From positions 23,857,653-23,921,652 of the forward strand of contig OX439137.1 of assembly GCA_949318235.1 (NCBI GenBank): a stretch of DNA of 64,000 nucleotides. Reading direction: 5' to 3'. Shown here one piece after another: positions 1-13,531 of this stretch (positions within the stretch are counted from its first letter, which is position 1; the number at the start of each line of letters is the position of its first letter). The notes under the pieces were generated by a model that was not told the DNA's origin, made no database searches, and was given only the letters and a program-made list of their open reading frames with translations. A program made the position numbers and the translations under genes. Origin of the DNA: Ecdyonurus torrentis (lineage: Eukaryota > Arthropoda > Insecta > Ephemeroptera > Heptageniidae).

Positions 1-1338
1 CTATACTTTACAGAACAAACTTATGTTTATTTATATATTCTTCTTCCCTCACCAGCTGACAAACGTACGTTATATACTTGTATTTTTACAAAGGTGGAAA
101 TAATAAATAAAAATAATGAATTTATGAGAAGATGATTTTCATTTCCCAATTTTTAAAATTTGGCTGTTAAATAAAACAAATTTAAGTGTGGCATATTTTA
201 GAGCCTAATATGTGCTGAGCAATATCAAAAAATGTATAAAATAAAATATTTAATGTGAATTATACAAAGTATTTTTATTAATAAAATTCTTTGTATTTCA
301 CATGCAGGTATATCCTGTATATATCATTAAATGTATTTTACTTGTATTGTTTGATAATAAAAAATACTGATTATGTCTTCTGTGTGTGTATAATATGTAT
401 ATAACAGTTTGTCATCTCATACAAGTAGAAATTAAACTGACATAATTATTTTTAAATAACTTCTAACTAATTTTAAGCAGTATTAATGGGTCAATTTTGT
501 TAATGATTAGAAAGATGAAGATAAAAATCTTTGAGAAAAAACTTGGTGATTTTGTAGATAATGTTATCTTGTAATGTTAATTTGTTTTCTTGTCCTTTTT
601 TATAATGTGTAAATAACAATAATTTCCCTTTTTTTTTTTAAAGAAAAAATAACCAAAGCTAAAAATGTATAATTGTTTGTAATAATGCTATTCATAAACC
701 CTGTTATTTTTGCTCCTACAATGATGATTACCTATGGTTATTTAAATGAAATATGCATTTTTTTGGTGCAAGAAAAACGAAGTTACAAACCAAAGTAATA
801 CTTTTTTTTTTATGAATAATTAACTTGATTGGCTTTGCCTTTTTAATTATCCTTTTGAGCAATACTTCAATGTTTTGTGACTTGTCTGTAAAATTTTCTT
901 GCTCAATAAATCAATATTAATATTATTATTATTATTTGGTATTTAGTGATTGTAGGATGAAAGAATTGAAAAACGGAAATTTTTATTTTTGATTTTTTGA
1001 TTTAATGAATTTGCTACAATGTAAAAATTTGCACGGAAGCATGTCGAATACGTAACTAACATGTCAAAAAACATAATTTTGAATTTAACTCTAATAGTAG
1101 AACTGTTTAAAAAGTGATTACTATAATGTTACAAGAAAAAAAAATACCATCACGTTTGTACATAAAAGTAAAGAAATGATGATAAAAACTTGCCTGAGAG
1201 AAAAAAGAAAGATTGGCACCAATCTCCTGAGGGTTTTTTACCTGTATATTTTCACATAAAAAAAAGTGTAAACTCATCGATTTCTTTCACAACAAGAATG
1301 TTTTGTAACATTACGAGTCATCAAGTAACGTATAAAAG
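1..1338. other. AT-rich non-coding stretch
   Basis: No gene seen. Contains only short A/T runs and the decayed MITE family 7 copy. Confidence 0.6.
687..793. mobile_element. MITE family 7, old copy
   Basis: Recognised from GCTATTCATAAACCCTGTT, CCTATGGTTATTTAAATG and TTTTTTGGTGCAAG. Right end decayed. Confidence 0.55.
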
Positions 1339-1353
1339 ATGGAAATAAAAAAA

Positions 1354-1354
<1 letters not shown>

Positions 1355-1443
<89 letters not shown>
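1355..1443. repeat. (AG)n microsatellite
   Basis: Perfect dinucleotide tract of about 44 units; the open frame over it is an artefact. Confidence 0.97.
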
Positions 1444-1447
<4 letters not shown>

Positions 1448-1948
1448 ATTTCGTATGTAATGTTATTCAGATAAAAGAAAGAAATTGTGTATTAAATTTC
1501 TGTAGCATTATACAAAAAATATGACATTTCAATTTATTTGTGTTAGTGTTTTAGCCAGTTAACTTAAGTTTGTATTATTGCCCACTAATGTAGCCTAATT
1601 TAAATCGCACTTGTTATTTAATTAAACGATAGTATACGACTGATCAAACATTCATAATATCTGCGAGATGATTTATTATATCCATTTATTCATTTTTATA
1701 TCATAGTAAAAATACTTTTTAAAAACAGTAAAATTTAAATTTCTCTTGTTCTCAAAATAGTTTATTCATTTAAATAACCAAAGTTAATCTTTATTTTGTT
1801 TTTTAACCAACACATATTGTTCCCATAATGTATAGGAATAAGTTACAATCAAAATAAGTAAAAGTCAACATTTCAATATCTTATTTTTGTCACCCACCAC
1901 ACCTATTCTCTATCTTGACCTGTGTTATCTTTTTGGCTATGTTGCTAC

Positions 1949-1992
<44 letters not shown>

Positions 1993-1995
1993 CTT

Positions 1996-2828
1996 ATATC
2001 GCTTCTCACAATTCATTAAGGCCATACAGAATCTACTTAAAAAAAAAAAAAAAATTGAAACCTGCACTTTACTAGGTTGGGAAATCTACACGAATGCATA
2101 CAATATAGCGTAATTGGTCTTAAATTAAAGGCAATACAATATTATTTTACAGGAATGTGTTAAAAAAATGTATTGCAAAATTTGACTCCGTGGCAAGGAG
2201 AAACGTTTTGCAAAGTCGCAATTTTTACTACAGTGTTAAGAGAGCTCGTTTTTAGCAGGCGATATCTCTATTAATATTAAAGATAAATCCATAGTGTAAG
2301 CGAGGAAAATTATCCTCATATCTTCCTATTTATGAATATCAAAGAAAAAAAATTTTAAAATAAAAATTACAGGCGTAATTCAATTAGCTGTAAAAATGTA
2401 GCCAAAAACCAACGGCTTAACTTATATGAGTGAAAATGATAATAGAAGCGTAGAAGCGGTAATGAAGAATGTAAAAGACTTTTATTTTGAAAAAATTGAA
2501 TTAGAAACCAATTTACAATTTTAAAAAAATTACGCATGTCAAAGTTAGGTAATCATACTATAGATACTCCCCTTACGCCTTGACTCTTCATTTCCCCTCA
2601 CTTCCAAGCTTGATGCATTTCCCTTTCAGACCGCATGCAAATGTTTTTCTACCTAGTAAAGGAGAAAAAAAAAGTTTTTCTGTCTATACTGCCTATTCTC
2701 ACTTCAATCACTTGAAATATTACAAAATATACGTTTATGTTATAATAACTTGCATTTCCTATCACTTTTTTTTTGTATGGTTCATAATAATACAAATAAT
2801 TTTTCCTATATACTTTATAATTTGTATA
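1996..2828. repeat. Left arm of an 830-bp inverted repeat
   Basis: Reverse complement of 4215-5047 with few mismatches. It starts right after a 43-base poly(T) and begins ATATCGCTTCTCAC. No tRNA-like, RT or transposase sequence is visible; an open frame of 85 codons in it is mirrored in the partner arm and is not evidence of a gene. Confidence 0.85.
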
Positions 2829-3597
2829 AAATATTAAATTATTAACAATGTCATAAACCTTCTTTTAATGATTAAACCACAATACAATTAGTAATTTTTT
2901 TTCATTGTTTGAATTTGTTAATTACTTTTTATATTTCCTTTTTTTTTGGGAAGGGGGGGGGGGCAGGGGGGTTGTAATTAAATGTCAGTAACCATTTCTT
3001 ATGTTATTTCTTTCCTTTTAATTTACATGAAATTTATTAAGATAGAGTTTATTTTTAAGTTGAAAGGAACTAAATTATAATAATTAAATAATTTTTTTTT
3101 GTTCTTTACTATAGTACAAAGCTTTATTTTAAACGTTTTCACATAGATTGCAGTGGAATTAATTATAATTAAACAATTTTTTTAAATTTTTTTCTTATTT
3201 ATAAATGGTAATTCACCATATTATATGAAATTAAATATTTGTAGTAACAATATTTAAGAAAAACTTCTATTTAGAGAACGAAAACAAAGCTCACATATTA
3301 ATTGTTTGCATAAATATAGTAATATAAACGCAATTTGCTTCAATTGGATGCAATAGTGTTTTAAATTTCTTTATGTGCGTATATTATTTAAACATCAAGC
3401 TAGACTTCAATAGTTCTTTTTCAAATATATATTTTTTTTTATATTTTTATATTTATATATTTTATATTTATATGTGTCTGCGTTACACGACGTGGAGCTT
3501 CAATGTTATTGAAGCAAAGTAACAGTGGCTGACGAGAAAGCATCGAACTGAGCGTATCGCACAAAAATGTTGCGATGGTGACCAAAAATCCGCATCT

Positions 3598-3664
3598 TCC
3601 ATTTTTAATAAAGGTGAGTTTCATATCACTATCAGGTAAGATTTTACCTTTGTTGAAAATGGAA
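3598..3664. repeat. Short imperfect palindrome
   Basis: Two ~20-base inverted segments around a ~28-base loop, inside the spacer of the 830-bp inverted repeat. The minus-strand open frame of 111 codons crossing it is not convincing as a gene. Confidence 0.5.
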
Positions 3665-4214
3665 GAAGCTGTTTTTGAAACTAGAAAACTCTTTTTTTTT
3701 ATATCACATTGATGCGATGTACCATAGACGCGTGCAAGTGACATGCATGGAAATGAAAACATCATGACAACCACCGCTATTACAAAAATTAATCAAAACT
3801 TAAACTATTGACTCGAAATAACATAGTGTACCGTGTCTATTTTGGAATCTATGTATTTTTTTTTATTTTGAATAACCGTAATTCGCTCAGATTTTTTAAA
3901 ACAATTTATGCAAAATATGAATTAATATACACAGTTATGGATTATATTGTGCAATTCATCAAGAAATGTTGTTGTTGTTTTTTCCTTTAAATTTTTTTTT
4001 CAAATTAAAAGTTTAAAAATGTAAAAAATACAGATAATTGGTACAGATAATGACCTAAAATAATTCAAAACAGTATTTTTTTTACTGTTTTATTGAAAGA
4101 AATAGCAAGATTAATAAATATCGGGAAAAATCAAGCAATATAAGAATATTTATATTGTATTGTGATCAAGTATAGTAATGAAAAAAATTATGACCTTTTT
4201 AATAATTCAATAGC

Positions 4215-5047
4215 TTATAAAAATTGAAAAGTATAGGAAAAATTACTTGTATTATTATAAACCATACAAAAAAAAAGTGATAGGAAATGCAAGTTATTAT
4301 AACATAAACGTATATTTTGTAATATTTCAAGTGATTGAAGTGAGAATAGGCAGTATAGACAGAAAAACTTTTTTTTTCTCCTTTACTAGGTAGAAAAACA
4401 TTTGTATGCGGTCTGAAAGGGAAATGCATCAAGCTTGGAAGTGAGGGGAAATGAAGAGTCAAGGCGTAAGGGGAGTATCTATAGTATGATTACCTAACTT
4501 TGACATGCGTAATTTTTTTAAAATTGTAAATTGGTTTCTAATTCAACTTTTTCAAAATAAAAGTCTTTTACATTCTTCATTACCGCTTCTACGCTTCTAT
4601 TATCATTTTCACTCATATAAGTTAAGCCGTTGGTTTTTGGCTACATTTTTACAGCTAATTGAATTACGCCTGTAATTTTTATTTTAAAATTTTTTTTCTT
4701 TGATATTCATAAATAGGAAGATATGAGGATAATTTTCCTCGCTTACACTATGGATTTATCTTTAATATTAATAGAGATATCGCCTGCTAAAAACGAGCTC
4801 TCTTAACACTGTAGTAAAAATTGCGACTTTGCAAAACGTTTCTCCTTGCCACGGAGTCAAATTTTGCAATACATTTTTTTAACACATTCCTGTAAAATAA
4901 TATTGTATTGCCTTTAATTTAAGACCAATTACGCTATATTGTATGCATTCGTGTAGATTTCCCAACCTAGTAAAGTGCAGGTTTCAATTTTTGTTTTTTT
5001 TTTAAAGTAGATTCTGTATGGCCTTAATGAATTGTGAGAAGCGATAT
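4215..5047. repeat. Right arm of the 830-bp inverted repeat
   Basis: Inverted partner of 1996-2828. The 1.39-kb spacer between the arms is AT-rich and holds a smaller hairpin (TTCCATTTTTAATAAAGGT near 3598 against ACCTTTGTTGAAAATGGAA near 3645). Confidence 0.85.
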
Positions 5048-5279
5048 GCAATGATTTGCAACTTAGCAAATCATTTGTATTTGCATCATTGAGCATTTGG
5101 TATACTACTGTATACAAGTAATTTATGCAACAAATTCATATTTTTAATAAAAAGTTAATTTATTTTTTCTTGTACAATCATAATCAAGTATTATTATATA
5201 TAAAGTTACGCTACAGCACAGTACAGCTTGATTTTTTTTTTAATTTTTTTTAATTATGCACATCAATTTTATCTACAAT

Positions 5280-5400
5280 TTGTGAAAGAAAATAACCAAC
5301 AACAACATTTTTCCTATGCTGCGCAATGTTAATCCATACTCCAGTATGGCGCCCAAGTGCAATAAATATGACGTTATGCGCATACATGCTATAGAACATG
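5280..5400 (+). mobile_element. MITE family 2, partial copy c
   Basis: Matches the right ~120 bp of the 20.5-kb element (CCTATGCTGCGCAATG, ACTCCAGTATGGCG). It lies just upstream of the 5' truncation point of the LINE at 5430. Confidence 0.65.
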
Positions 5401-5450
5401 TATGACAACAAATTATTAAACAACAGATTATAATTATAATTATTAAAACT

Positions 5451-5930
5451 GTGAAACCATATGTTAATGAAAAAACCATGAGGCAACTTTATTTTTCTTT
5501 TGTGCATCCTCATATATTATATGGGTTATTGTCTTATGGATGTACTAAGTCGGGTAAATTATGGGAGTTGAAAAAAATGCAAATCAGAATATTAAAAATT
5601 TTAAGAAAAGGAAATAAGTTACAAAGTGATATTGAATATTTCAAATATTTTAATATATTGCCAGTAGAAGAAACTTTTAAATGTATTTTTATTTGTGATA
5701 ATTACTTTGAAAACTCTCATGGGATACCTAGAACTCATATATATAGTACTAGAATTGCAGATACAAATCCTCTATATGTTCCAAAAATTGTTAATAGATT
5801 CACAGAAAGAACAAAAAAATTCTTATTGCCAAAATTGTGGAATCAAATTCCATTAGAGTTAAAAGATTTCAAAAATAAAAATGAAATGAAAGTAAATATA
5901 AAAAAAAATTTCTTTAATAATTTATAATTT
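5451..5930 (+). pseudogene. LINE reverse-transcriptase C-terminal fragment
   Basis: The open frame of 158 codons has no true start; the first codon is GTG inside a longer ancestral ORF. It includes MRQLYFSFVHPHILYGLLSYG, the region after the RT catalytic core typical of insect non-LTR elements, then a Lys-rich stretch (KKMQIRILKIL) and FLLPKLWNQIP near the end. The YxDD catalytic motif is missing because of the 5' truncation. It aligns over its whole length with the other copy with scattered substitutions and stays open, so this family was active fairly recently. Confidence 0.85.
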
Positions 5931-6100
5931 AATATTCAATTTTATTTTTTCCATTACAAATTAAATTTTTCAAAATAAGAAAATACTTATGTCTTTTTTT
6001 TTTTATCAATTATTTTTATTTGCACTTGAAATATAATAACTTTCATGACTATATAGTAGTAATGTAATTATTTAATGCATTGTGTATAAAATATTATGAA

Positions 6101-6128
6101 CCAACCGATAAGGCTATGCCTTGGTTGG
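6101..6128 (+). other. LINE 3' terminal stem-loop, copy 1
   Basis: Outer stem CCAACC/GGTTGG and inner stem AAGGC/GCCTT, with a GAT bulge on the 5' side and a TAT loop. It lies about 30 bases before the poly(A) tail. Such 3' hairpins are often the recognition site for the element's own reverse transcriptase (known for other LINE families; inferred here). Confidence 0.75.
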
Positions 6129-6852
6129 ATTTTTTGTAAAAATTGTGTGTTTCAAATAAAAAAAAAAAAAAAAAAAAAAAAAAACAGGATATTGACGTGT
6201 ATTCAGAATTGGTCACGGTACTGATTTTTTATAACTTCATTACGTTATCCTCACTAATTCATAAAAAAAAAAAATAATGACGTTATATTACTTGTTACAG
6301 TTTTTCTTAAAAGTAATGACACTACATTACTCAATAACTCTTAAAACTAGTGAAGTTACTTTTAGCGTTACTTTATTTACTTCAAATATTTACTTAATAA
6401 ATAAAAATATTTTCAAAAACATGTCAAAAATGATTTTTTTTTTCGATAAAATATAAATAAATAGAGATATTTAAATTAAAATCATAACAGTAGTTTTGAA
6501 TTACTATATAATAACGAAAGCATATTTATGTACTTATAAATTTAGAAGCTTATTGTTTTCAGTGCTTGAAATATTAGAAAATAGTGTCGTTACATGTCAA
6601 AAATTACTTGAAAAAGTAATGCGTTACCGTTACTCGTTACTGCTACTAAAACGAAGTGACGTTACGTTATTTTTTTGACAAAAAAAAAAAGAAAGAAAAA
6701 AAAAAGTGAAATTTGTTACTGCCCAAGTTTGAGTATATTCATATTGGCCATCATTCAAAATACTGACGTTTTTAAAAATAATGATAGAAATTGTACAAAT
6801 ATTGAAAAAGTTTTAACTTTTAAAGTTTTTTTTATCAAAATATATACCATTG

Positions 6853-6982
<130 letters not shown>

Positions 6983-6984
6983 AT

Positions 6985-9680
6985 GTGTAACGGATTTATC
7001 AATTTTTCAAGTTTGTATTGAAAGATAAAGAAAAGAAAAAAAATCGATTTAAAGCTTGATAAATGGATTGGGCTAACTTTTCTCTTTCTACTATAGTTAT
7101 AGAGATAAAACAGATTGCTCTTTTTATGTAAACTGTACAAAATCATTCAGTGGTCTATAAGAAAGAAAGAGAGTTTTAATTCTTTTGTGCTCTATTTTAC
7201 ATTCTCTACTCAAAAGAAAAAAGGATTATGTCACAATTTTTATTCAGTAGAATTGTTACGTATAAAGAGATATCCTATCTTCATATTATATTCTTCATTT
7301 ATGTATATTTTTTAAAATTATTGTTACATGTTTTTGTATTTAGCATAAAAATAAACTTTAATGAGGTGAAATATATTCAAATTATACTTAAATATTGGTA
7401 AAAAAAGTGAATTAGTTATTGGTATGGGTCACTTGAAACACATACTATGTAATAACTCATATTTATGGGGTTGATTTTTTTATCGTATTTAGATATGGGC
7501 AATGAGAAACCATATTACATTTAATATAGTTTAACCAACGAATTAAGATATCTGTTTTTTTTGAGTGACAATACATTTAAAGAGTACTAGAGGAGATTAG
7601 ACAAAATATTATGTACAAGTACGTGCATATCATCTTACTCAAGCAGGTACCTTTTTGCTTGCGAGTCATGGTATTTAACAATAAGTTAACGTTTGTTACC
7701 AGTCATATTCAAAAAGTATAGTTTTACGCGGTGTCACTAGCCATTAATGCATAAAAATTAGATAAAGAGGTAGTTATTATAATTAGAAAAATATGAAAAT
7801 TAAAGTCTAAATTCTTGCAGAAACATATTATTATGCGTTTATTCATAAATTTTATCGAGAGATGCAAATTTTGCAAACCAAGGAAAAATAAGGAAGATGC
7901 CTTGCCTCTCTTTGTTTTGCAAGAATGGCATGTTAAAACTAAATTTTTGAACCTGCACTTTAGTTCATTAGTCAGACTATATAATGATATTTTATGAGTT
8001 ACATCTACTTTATGTGACCTAACAAACGCTTGAACAAAGCTCAATATATAAAAATATGAATTTTAAAGGAGTAAGATACCAATGAAGGTTGAAAATAGTT
8101 CGTTTTACAGAAGTAAATTTTTGCATCCTTTTTTTACTATGTCAAGCAAAACTATAAATTAAAGCTTTTCACTGTACTTTAAAAAATACTTTTGAAATCA
8201 CTTTTTTTATTACAAAAAGAGAATAACACGATATCTATACTAAAAGAAGAAAAAAAAATCATAATTTTTGTTGTACAATACTGTTATGTGCTTATACCAT
8301 CTACAACATAATACCATATTATGCAGAGTAAAATAAATTGTGGTTCTGGGATTTACTTGCTATAAAAAAATAGTGACTTTGCTATAGACCGCTTCCATCC
8401 ATATTTAAAAGCCGATATTTTGTTGGTTAGAAATACACAGGCCAGCATAGGAAAAACATTATTATTTTTTTAACAGCAAACGAAGCTTTCAACCTCTACC
8501 TAAGCCTTATTTCTATAGGTTTTAATAAGCTAGAAGAATATGAGAAAAAAGCTTACAGTAAAAATAAACTTATATTTTTGCATCAAATGAGGAAAAATGA
8601 CGTTACCCATGCTGGACAATGCATTAGGCACCACAAACGTGGCGTCAAAGCGCAAGGATATGAAAGGAGTTTATAAAGTAAGCTTTATTTCTTTTGTGGG
8701 GAAAATTAATTTTGCTATTGAGCTACCGTATTTCATCCTCCAGTCTTAACTGCTAATTTTTTTCTCTCAGTTTCGTCAACGTTGCATCATTCTCTGGCGT
8801 ATTCCGTGCGGCAGGTATATACACGATGACGTAATTTTCTCCTTGCCAATGCTACATCAGCTATAGTAACTTTACTTTGAAAGTAGCTGTGACGTCATAA
8901 CAAAAGATAAACAGCTGCTTGGGTTACTGGTGCATAAAGTCTCTAGAAGATTCAAGTACTCTGACTGAATTATTTCTGTCTTGGTGAAAATCTTACTATA
9001 ATAACATGCATTCAACTGGCAATCGTGATCTCTCAACAATAAAAAAATTAATAGAAATTTCTTAGGAGGCTTCAATACTAGGGAATTATTGCTAAAGTAT
9101 ACTTTATCATACTGGTGCATATAATGCGCGCAGCAATACTACAAGCTATTTTTTTTAAATGACAAGTAGTATATGAATACAATACAGAAATAAAACAGTA
9201 AAAGTAAAGATTGTATAATTTTTCGAGATATTTAAATTTAACTGACAAAAGTAACGGTTTACAAAAGAATAATGCATTTCTAAATAATATTTTACTGTTA
9301 GCTGTCTAATGCTATACCGTGTTGTACTGTACATACAGTATTATACATTGAACTTATAGCGGATGAAAAGTAACTTTACTATACGAACATTATCCATAAT
9401 TGTGTTGCTAAATTTTATGTTTCAAATTATGCACCTGTTTTTCTCAAAAATAATTTAAATATCTCTTTTAAATTTTTATATAATTATGTAATTTAAAATA
9501 TAAAAATTGTAATGTTATAGACATTAACTATATTAATATTTTTTAACGTTATAAATTCAAATATAATTTATAATTAAATTATATAAAATCCATTAAAAAA
9601 ATATCTCAACATAATTGAATTTTAAATAGAGTATAATTTTTGGCATAATTATGAATTTCATGTTCTAAATTTTTACCAAG
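6985..9680. other. AT-rich stretch without recognised genes
   Basis: A somewhat less AT-rich part at 8580-8930 includes a TGACGTCA octamer and sequence like TTGCATCATTCTCTGGCG, but no open frame, splice-supported exon or clear repeat border. Confidence 0.5.
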
Positions 9681-9684
9681 ATAG

Positions 9685-10066
9685 AAATGGAAACATAATA
9701 AAATATATTGCAACTTTTATTTTTGTGTAAAATATATATTATAATATGTATATATATAATATAATATTGAACTGCTTGGATCAAACAAATTTACTATTTT
9801 TTAATGTAGATTTATTATATAAATTTATACTTGTATTTGTATTTTATATTTTTTTAAGCCATATTTAAATAAATATTAGCAAAAACTATTATTTTATATA
9901 ATTTATTTTATTTACAAAAAGAGTAAATAAATACATAGCACTAGTGAGTGCCCCTTATAACAATAAGTAGGCAACGCCGCAGTACATAAGTACCCACATT
10001 GTTGCATACATTCTAGGATACATTTCAAATTACAAAGGTCACAATATGACTAGCAAGGCCCGTTAA
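9685..10066 (+). repeat. Dispersed repeat R, copy 1
   Basis: Shares with 28.2 and 32.7 kb the blocks TGAACTGCTTGGATCAAAC, GAGTGCCCCTTATAAC, AGGCAACGCCGCAGTAC and ATGACTAGCAAGGCCCGTTA. No open frame and no inverted ends are evident. Confidence 0.72.
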
Positions 10067-10756
10067 TGTAACTAGATAACTATGTAATCCAGAGAGAATT
10101 CCCGCTAAAAAGTACTGGTCAGCTGGAGACGTGTATTGCGAATCAAAATTACATTGATCAAATGGACAACAAAATATAACTTCCAGGATAAAATAAAATT
10201 AAAGGCAATAGAAAATTGAATAACGATATTCTCTTTGGATTACCTATCTATAGAAATACCTTAAAGTCCGTGACTTACAGTAGATGAAAGATGCATACAA
10301 CAATCTGTAATTGAAACAAGTTCAAATCCTGGCATTTTTTTTTTTTTTTATTTTTTTTTTACATTTTAAAATCCGAATAGACTATAAGCAGTTATATGCG
10401 TACGTAATTGCGTAGTAAGTGTGCTACCTTCGGCAAATATTTATGCATAACACCACAAATTTACACAATATTTAATCATAATTATGCTGCACAGTATGAT
10501 TAAGCATGACATTAAAAATTAACGGTTTTTATGCAATTTAATTGTTTTTTATGTAGCTATCATTACAGCAGTTGCTAACTTTCATTACAATAACTTTAAA
10601 CAGTTTTCCGTAATTTAAAAAGACAAATTTTAGTAATGATTCTATATGAGTAATTAGAATTACATTATAATAAGCGTGTAGAGTTTAGAAAGACACGAGA
10701 TAAATATTCATTTCAAAACAGTGAGCGAGAGAGAGAGAGAGAGAGAGAGAAATGAA

Positions 10757-10987
10757 AATTTCAATGGACGTTATCGGTTTAGCGCGCGGGGTGCTGCGGG
10801 GAAAGCTAAGGGTCCCCTAATTTAACATTACGCTTATGGAGAAAAACACGTTTTTTGCGATTTTTGAGAAAACTACTCCACCGATTTTGGAGAAATTTAA
10901 ATGAGAAATACTAGACATACTTTTACGTGTTTTAAGTCATAGAAAATTTTTAACAATTTTTTAAACCGATAACCTCCATTAGAAACT
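10757..10987. repeat. Inverted-end element, ~230 bp
   Basis: AAATTTCAATGGACGTTATCGG at 10757-10780 is mirrored by CCGATAACCTCCATTAGAAA at about 10964-10985. The centre has a GC-rich patch (GCGCGCGGGGTGCTGCGGGG). No coding frame. Confidence 0.5.
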
Positions 10988-11254
10988 TTTTTAAAATTAA
11001 AAATTTTACTATAACCTTGTTCAGAATAATTTTTTTAATTTAATCGATATTATTTGAAATTAATAGTGTTTGTTTTGGTGTAAAATAAAGAATGGACAAC
11101 AAATTATTTTAGAAAAAAGTTTCTCTTTCAAAGATTTCTGGTGCAATTTGGACACCCTCTGCGTTACGAAAGAGCTAAGATAAAAATGTATTTCTGGTGG
11201 AAGAAAGGTAAAATATACACAAAATTAATGCTGAGGAGGGTTTTAATTATTCAG

Positions 11255-11359
<105 letters not shown>

Positions 11360-11966
11360 CGTTGAATTTCATATTTACTTATTAAATAATAAACATTAGT
11401 GCCATTACACTAACTACAGTATAAACTCATGACAACAAATAATATAACAAGAATACAAACACCGGAGGTCAAACTGTATATTTAGGTCAAAAGGTCATAA
11501 GATAGGTCAGTTTTTCATGACCTCTTAGGTCAATATAAAAAAAGTAGGCTATTATGTTTTACTTTCATTTTATTATTATAAATACTATAATGTATTTAAA
11601 AAAATCTGCCATTATATTTTATTGTTAGCAAAATACTGTATTAAGCTTGCTAACGAGAGAAAAACAAAACAAATGAATGTGGCATATGTGTTCATTTTAA
11701 TGCCTTGTGTTTTGTTGTAACGTTTGCATCAGTAAAAATTAATCTGAATAAAGATAATTTGTGGAGAAATTCATTTTTTATGATAAAATTAAATGTAAAA
11801 ATAATATAATATTTAGTTTTTCATTACAATTACAAAGTTTAAATCGTATGTTAAACATTTTGTACTTAAATAGTTGCAAATAAATTAGATTTAATTTAAT
11901 AATATAGCTTAAAGACGTAGAGCACGTAGAAATATAAAATTAATATGACGTAAATATGCAAATAAA

Positions 11967-12749
11967 ATGTTACAAAATGATTTTGATTCAGTTTTGGAAT
12001 GGTCGCATGATAGGAAAATATTAATTAATAGGAAAAAAACAAAAGTTATGCACATTTTTAATAAGTATACATATACTATGCAAAATATTCAATTAAGAGC
12101 TCATACTAATAAGTGTTTACATAATTTTACTTTAAATTGTAATTGTGAGTTTGTAGAACAAGTAAATAATTATAATTACTTAGGAGCTATTATTGATCAA
12201 ACATTTGATTGGGATTTGCATATTATGCAACTGTTAAATAAATTGAGATCTGCAATTTTTAAATTAAAAACAGTAAGATCATATGTGAATGAACAGACGA
12301 TGAGACAATTATATTTTTCTTTTGTACATCCACATATATTATACGGTTTATTATCTTATGGTTGTACTAAATCAGGTAAATTATGGGAATTGAAAAAAAT
12401 GCAAATAAGAATATTAAAAATTTTAAAAAAAGGAAATAAGCTAAAAAGTGATCTTGAATATTTTAAGTACTTTAAGATATTGCCAATAGAAGAAATGTTT
12501 AAATGTTCTTTTATTTGTGAAAATTATTTTGAAAATTCTCATGGTATACCGAGAACTCATATTTATAGTACCAGAACAGCAGTGACCAATCCTTTATTTG
12601 TACCAAAAATTGTAAATAGATTCACTGAAAGGACAAAAAAATTTTTACTTCCTAAATTATGGAATCAAATTCCATCAGAATTAAAAAGTTTTGCAAATAA
12701 AAATGAAACGAAATTTAATATGAAAAAATTCTTTCTTGATAATTTATAA
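11967..12749 (+). pseudogene. LINE reverse-transcriptase fragment (post-catalytic region)
   Basis: The open frame of 260 codons starts just after where the RT YADD box would lie. Residues 1-30 (LEWSHDRKILINRKKTKVM) match the conserved block after the catalytic site in Jockey/CR1-like elements (N-K-T-K-V pattern). YNYLGAIIDQTFDW follows at about 68-82, the conserved YLG motif. The thumb-like region with HPHILYGLLSYG and LLPKLWNQIP ends the frame. The catalytic core and endonuclease are missing, so it cannot code for an active enzyme. Assigning a clade would need a phylogeny. Confidence 0.88.
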
Positions 12750-12834
12750 AATGTTGAACAATTTTTTGCTGTTTGTATTGATTAATGATGATTAATTTTT
12801 GCTTCTTGTATTATAAAAATACTTCTCTTAAATG

Positions 12835-12884
<50 letters not shown>
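12835..12884. repeat. A50 tract in LINE 3' UTR
   Basis: Uninterrupted A run inside LINE copy 2, upstream of its true tail. Confidence 0.95.
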
Positions 12885-12886
<2 letters not shown>

Positions 12887-12993
12887 TTTTTGTGTAAATA
12901 CGTACTTTATTTGCTTTTGAAATATATATAATAAAAAATATGTATATGTAGTAATATAATATAATAAGACACGATTGTGTAACAATAAATGAA

Positions 12994-13021
12994 CCAACCG
13001 ATAAGGCTATGCCTTGGTTGG
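12994..13021 (+). other. LINE 3' terminal stem-loop, copy 2
   Basis: Identical to the hairpin at 6101-6128 in both stems, bulge and loop, although the surrounding 3' UTR differs. This points to selection on the structure. Confidence 0.78.
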
Positions 13022-13531
13022 ACTTTGTATATTTGTGTGTTTGAAATAATAAAAAAAAAAAAAAAAAAAAAAAAAGATAACATAACATACCGAAAATATA
13101 AATTTAAGAAATTATATTCAGTTACATAGCTGTAACTCTTCAGTACAAACTAACTTGGTAGAAAAAAGTTTTAACGGTAATTCGTTAGTATATAAACATA
13201 ATTTCTTCAGCGATAAATAGTTCTTTATCGCTTTAGATCTAAAAAAAAATTATCCAACAATTTTATTATTAATTTATTATTTGATGTTATTTGTCAAAAA
13301 GGTATATTTGTAACAATAAGATCGATGATTTTTCGATCATATCCAAAATAAAGTTATAAGGTACCACAAAACGAGTTTTTTAAGACACTCGAATGCTTTT
13401 TTTTATGTATCCACTTTTAACAATGCTGTATCTATAAAAATACTTTTATAAATAGAGCATCAACAAGATGTTATAAATTACAAATTGACTTAATGCATGA
13501 CTCCTTTAAAATCCCAAAAAATTATACCTTA

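Larger units (their letters stand above)
5430..6184 (+). mobile_element. 5'-truncated LINE (non-LTR retrotransposon), copy 1
   Basis: The copy holds the last part of ORF2, a 3' UTR with a stem-loop at 6101-6128 and a poly(A) tail (about 6159-6184). It matches the longer copy at 11.96-13.08 kb through the shared coding end and the 3' tail. The 5' break is near 5430, where the sequence before it is a partial copy of a different repeat. Truncation at the 5' end with a 3' poly(A) tail is the usual result of target-primed reverse transcription. I could not identify clear target-site duplications. Confidence 0.85.
11965..13075 (+). mobile_element. 5'-truncated LINE, copy 2
   Basis: Same family as the copy at 5.4 kb but longer. 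It carries about 260 codons of RT, then a 3' UTR that contains an internal 50-base A run (12835-12884), the terminal stem-loop (12994-13021) and a final A tail (about 13051-13075). The internal A run is absent at the matching place in the first copy, so it is probably an expansion or a copying slip specific to this copy. No intact 5' UTR, ORF1 or endonuclease is present. Confidence 0.87.

Noticed and set aside
2949..2973. G-rich tract as a G-quadruplex or telomere relic
   Set aside because: It is a simple G run with one C interruption and not a telomere-type repeat; a similar run occurs at 61830. No further support.
3439..3774. Minus-strand frame of 111 codons
   Set aside because: It crosses a hairpin and a low-complexity AT stretch; no motif, no splice or composition support.
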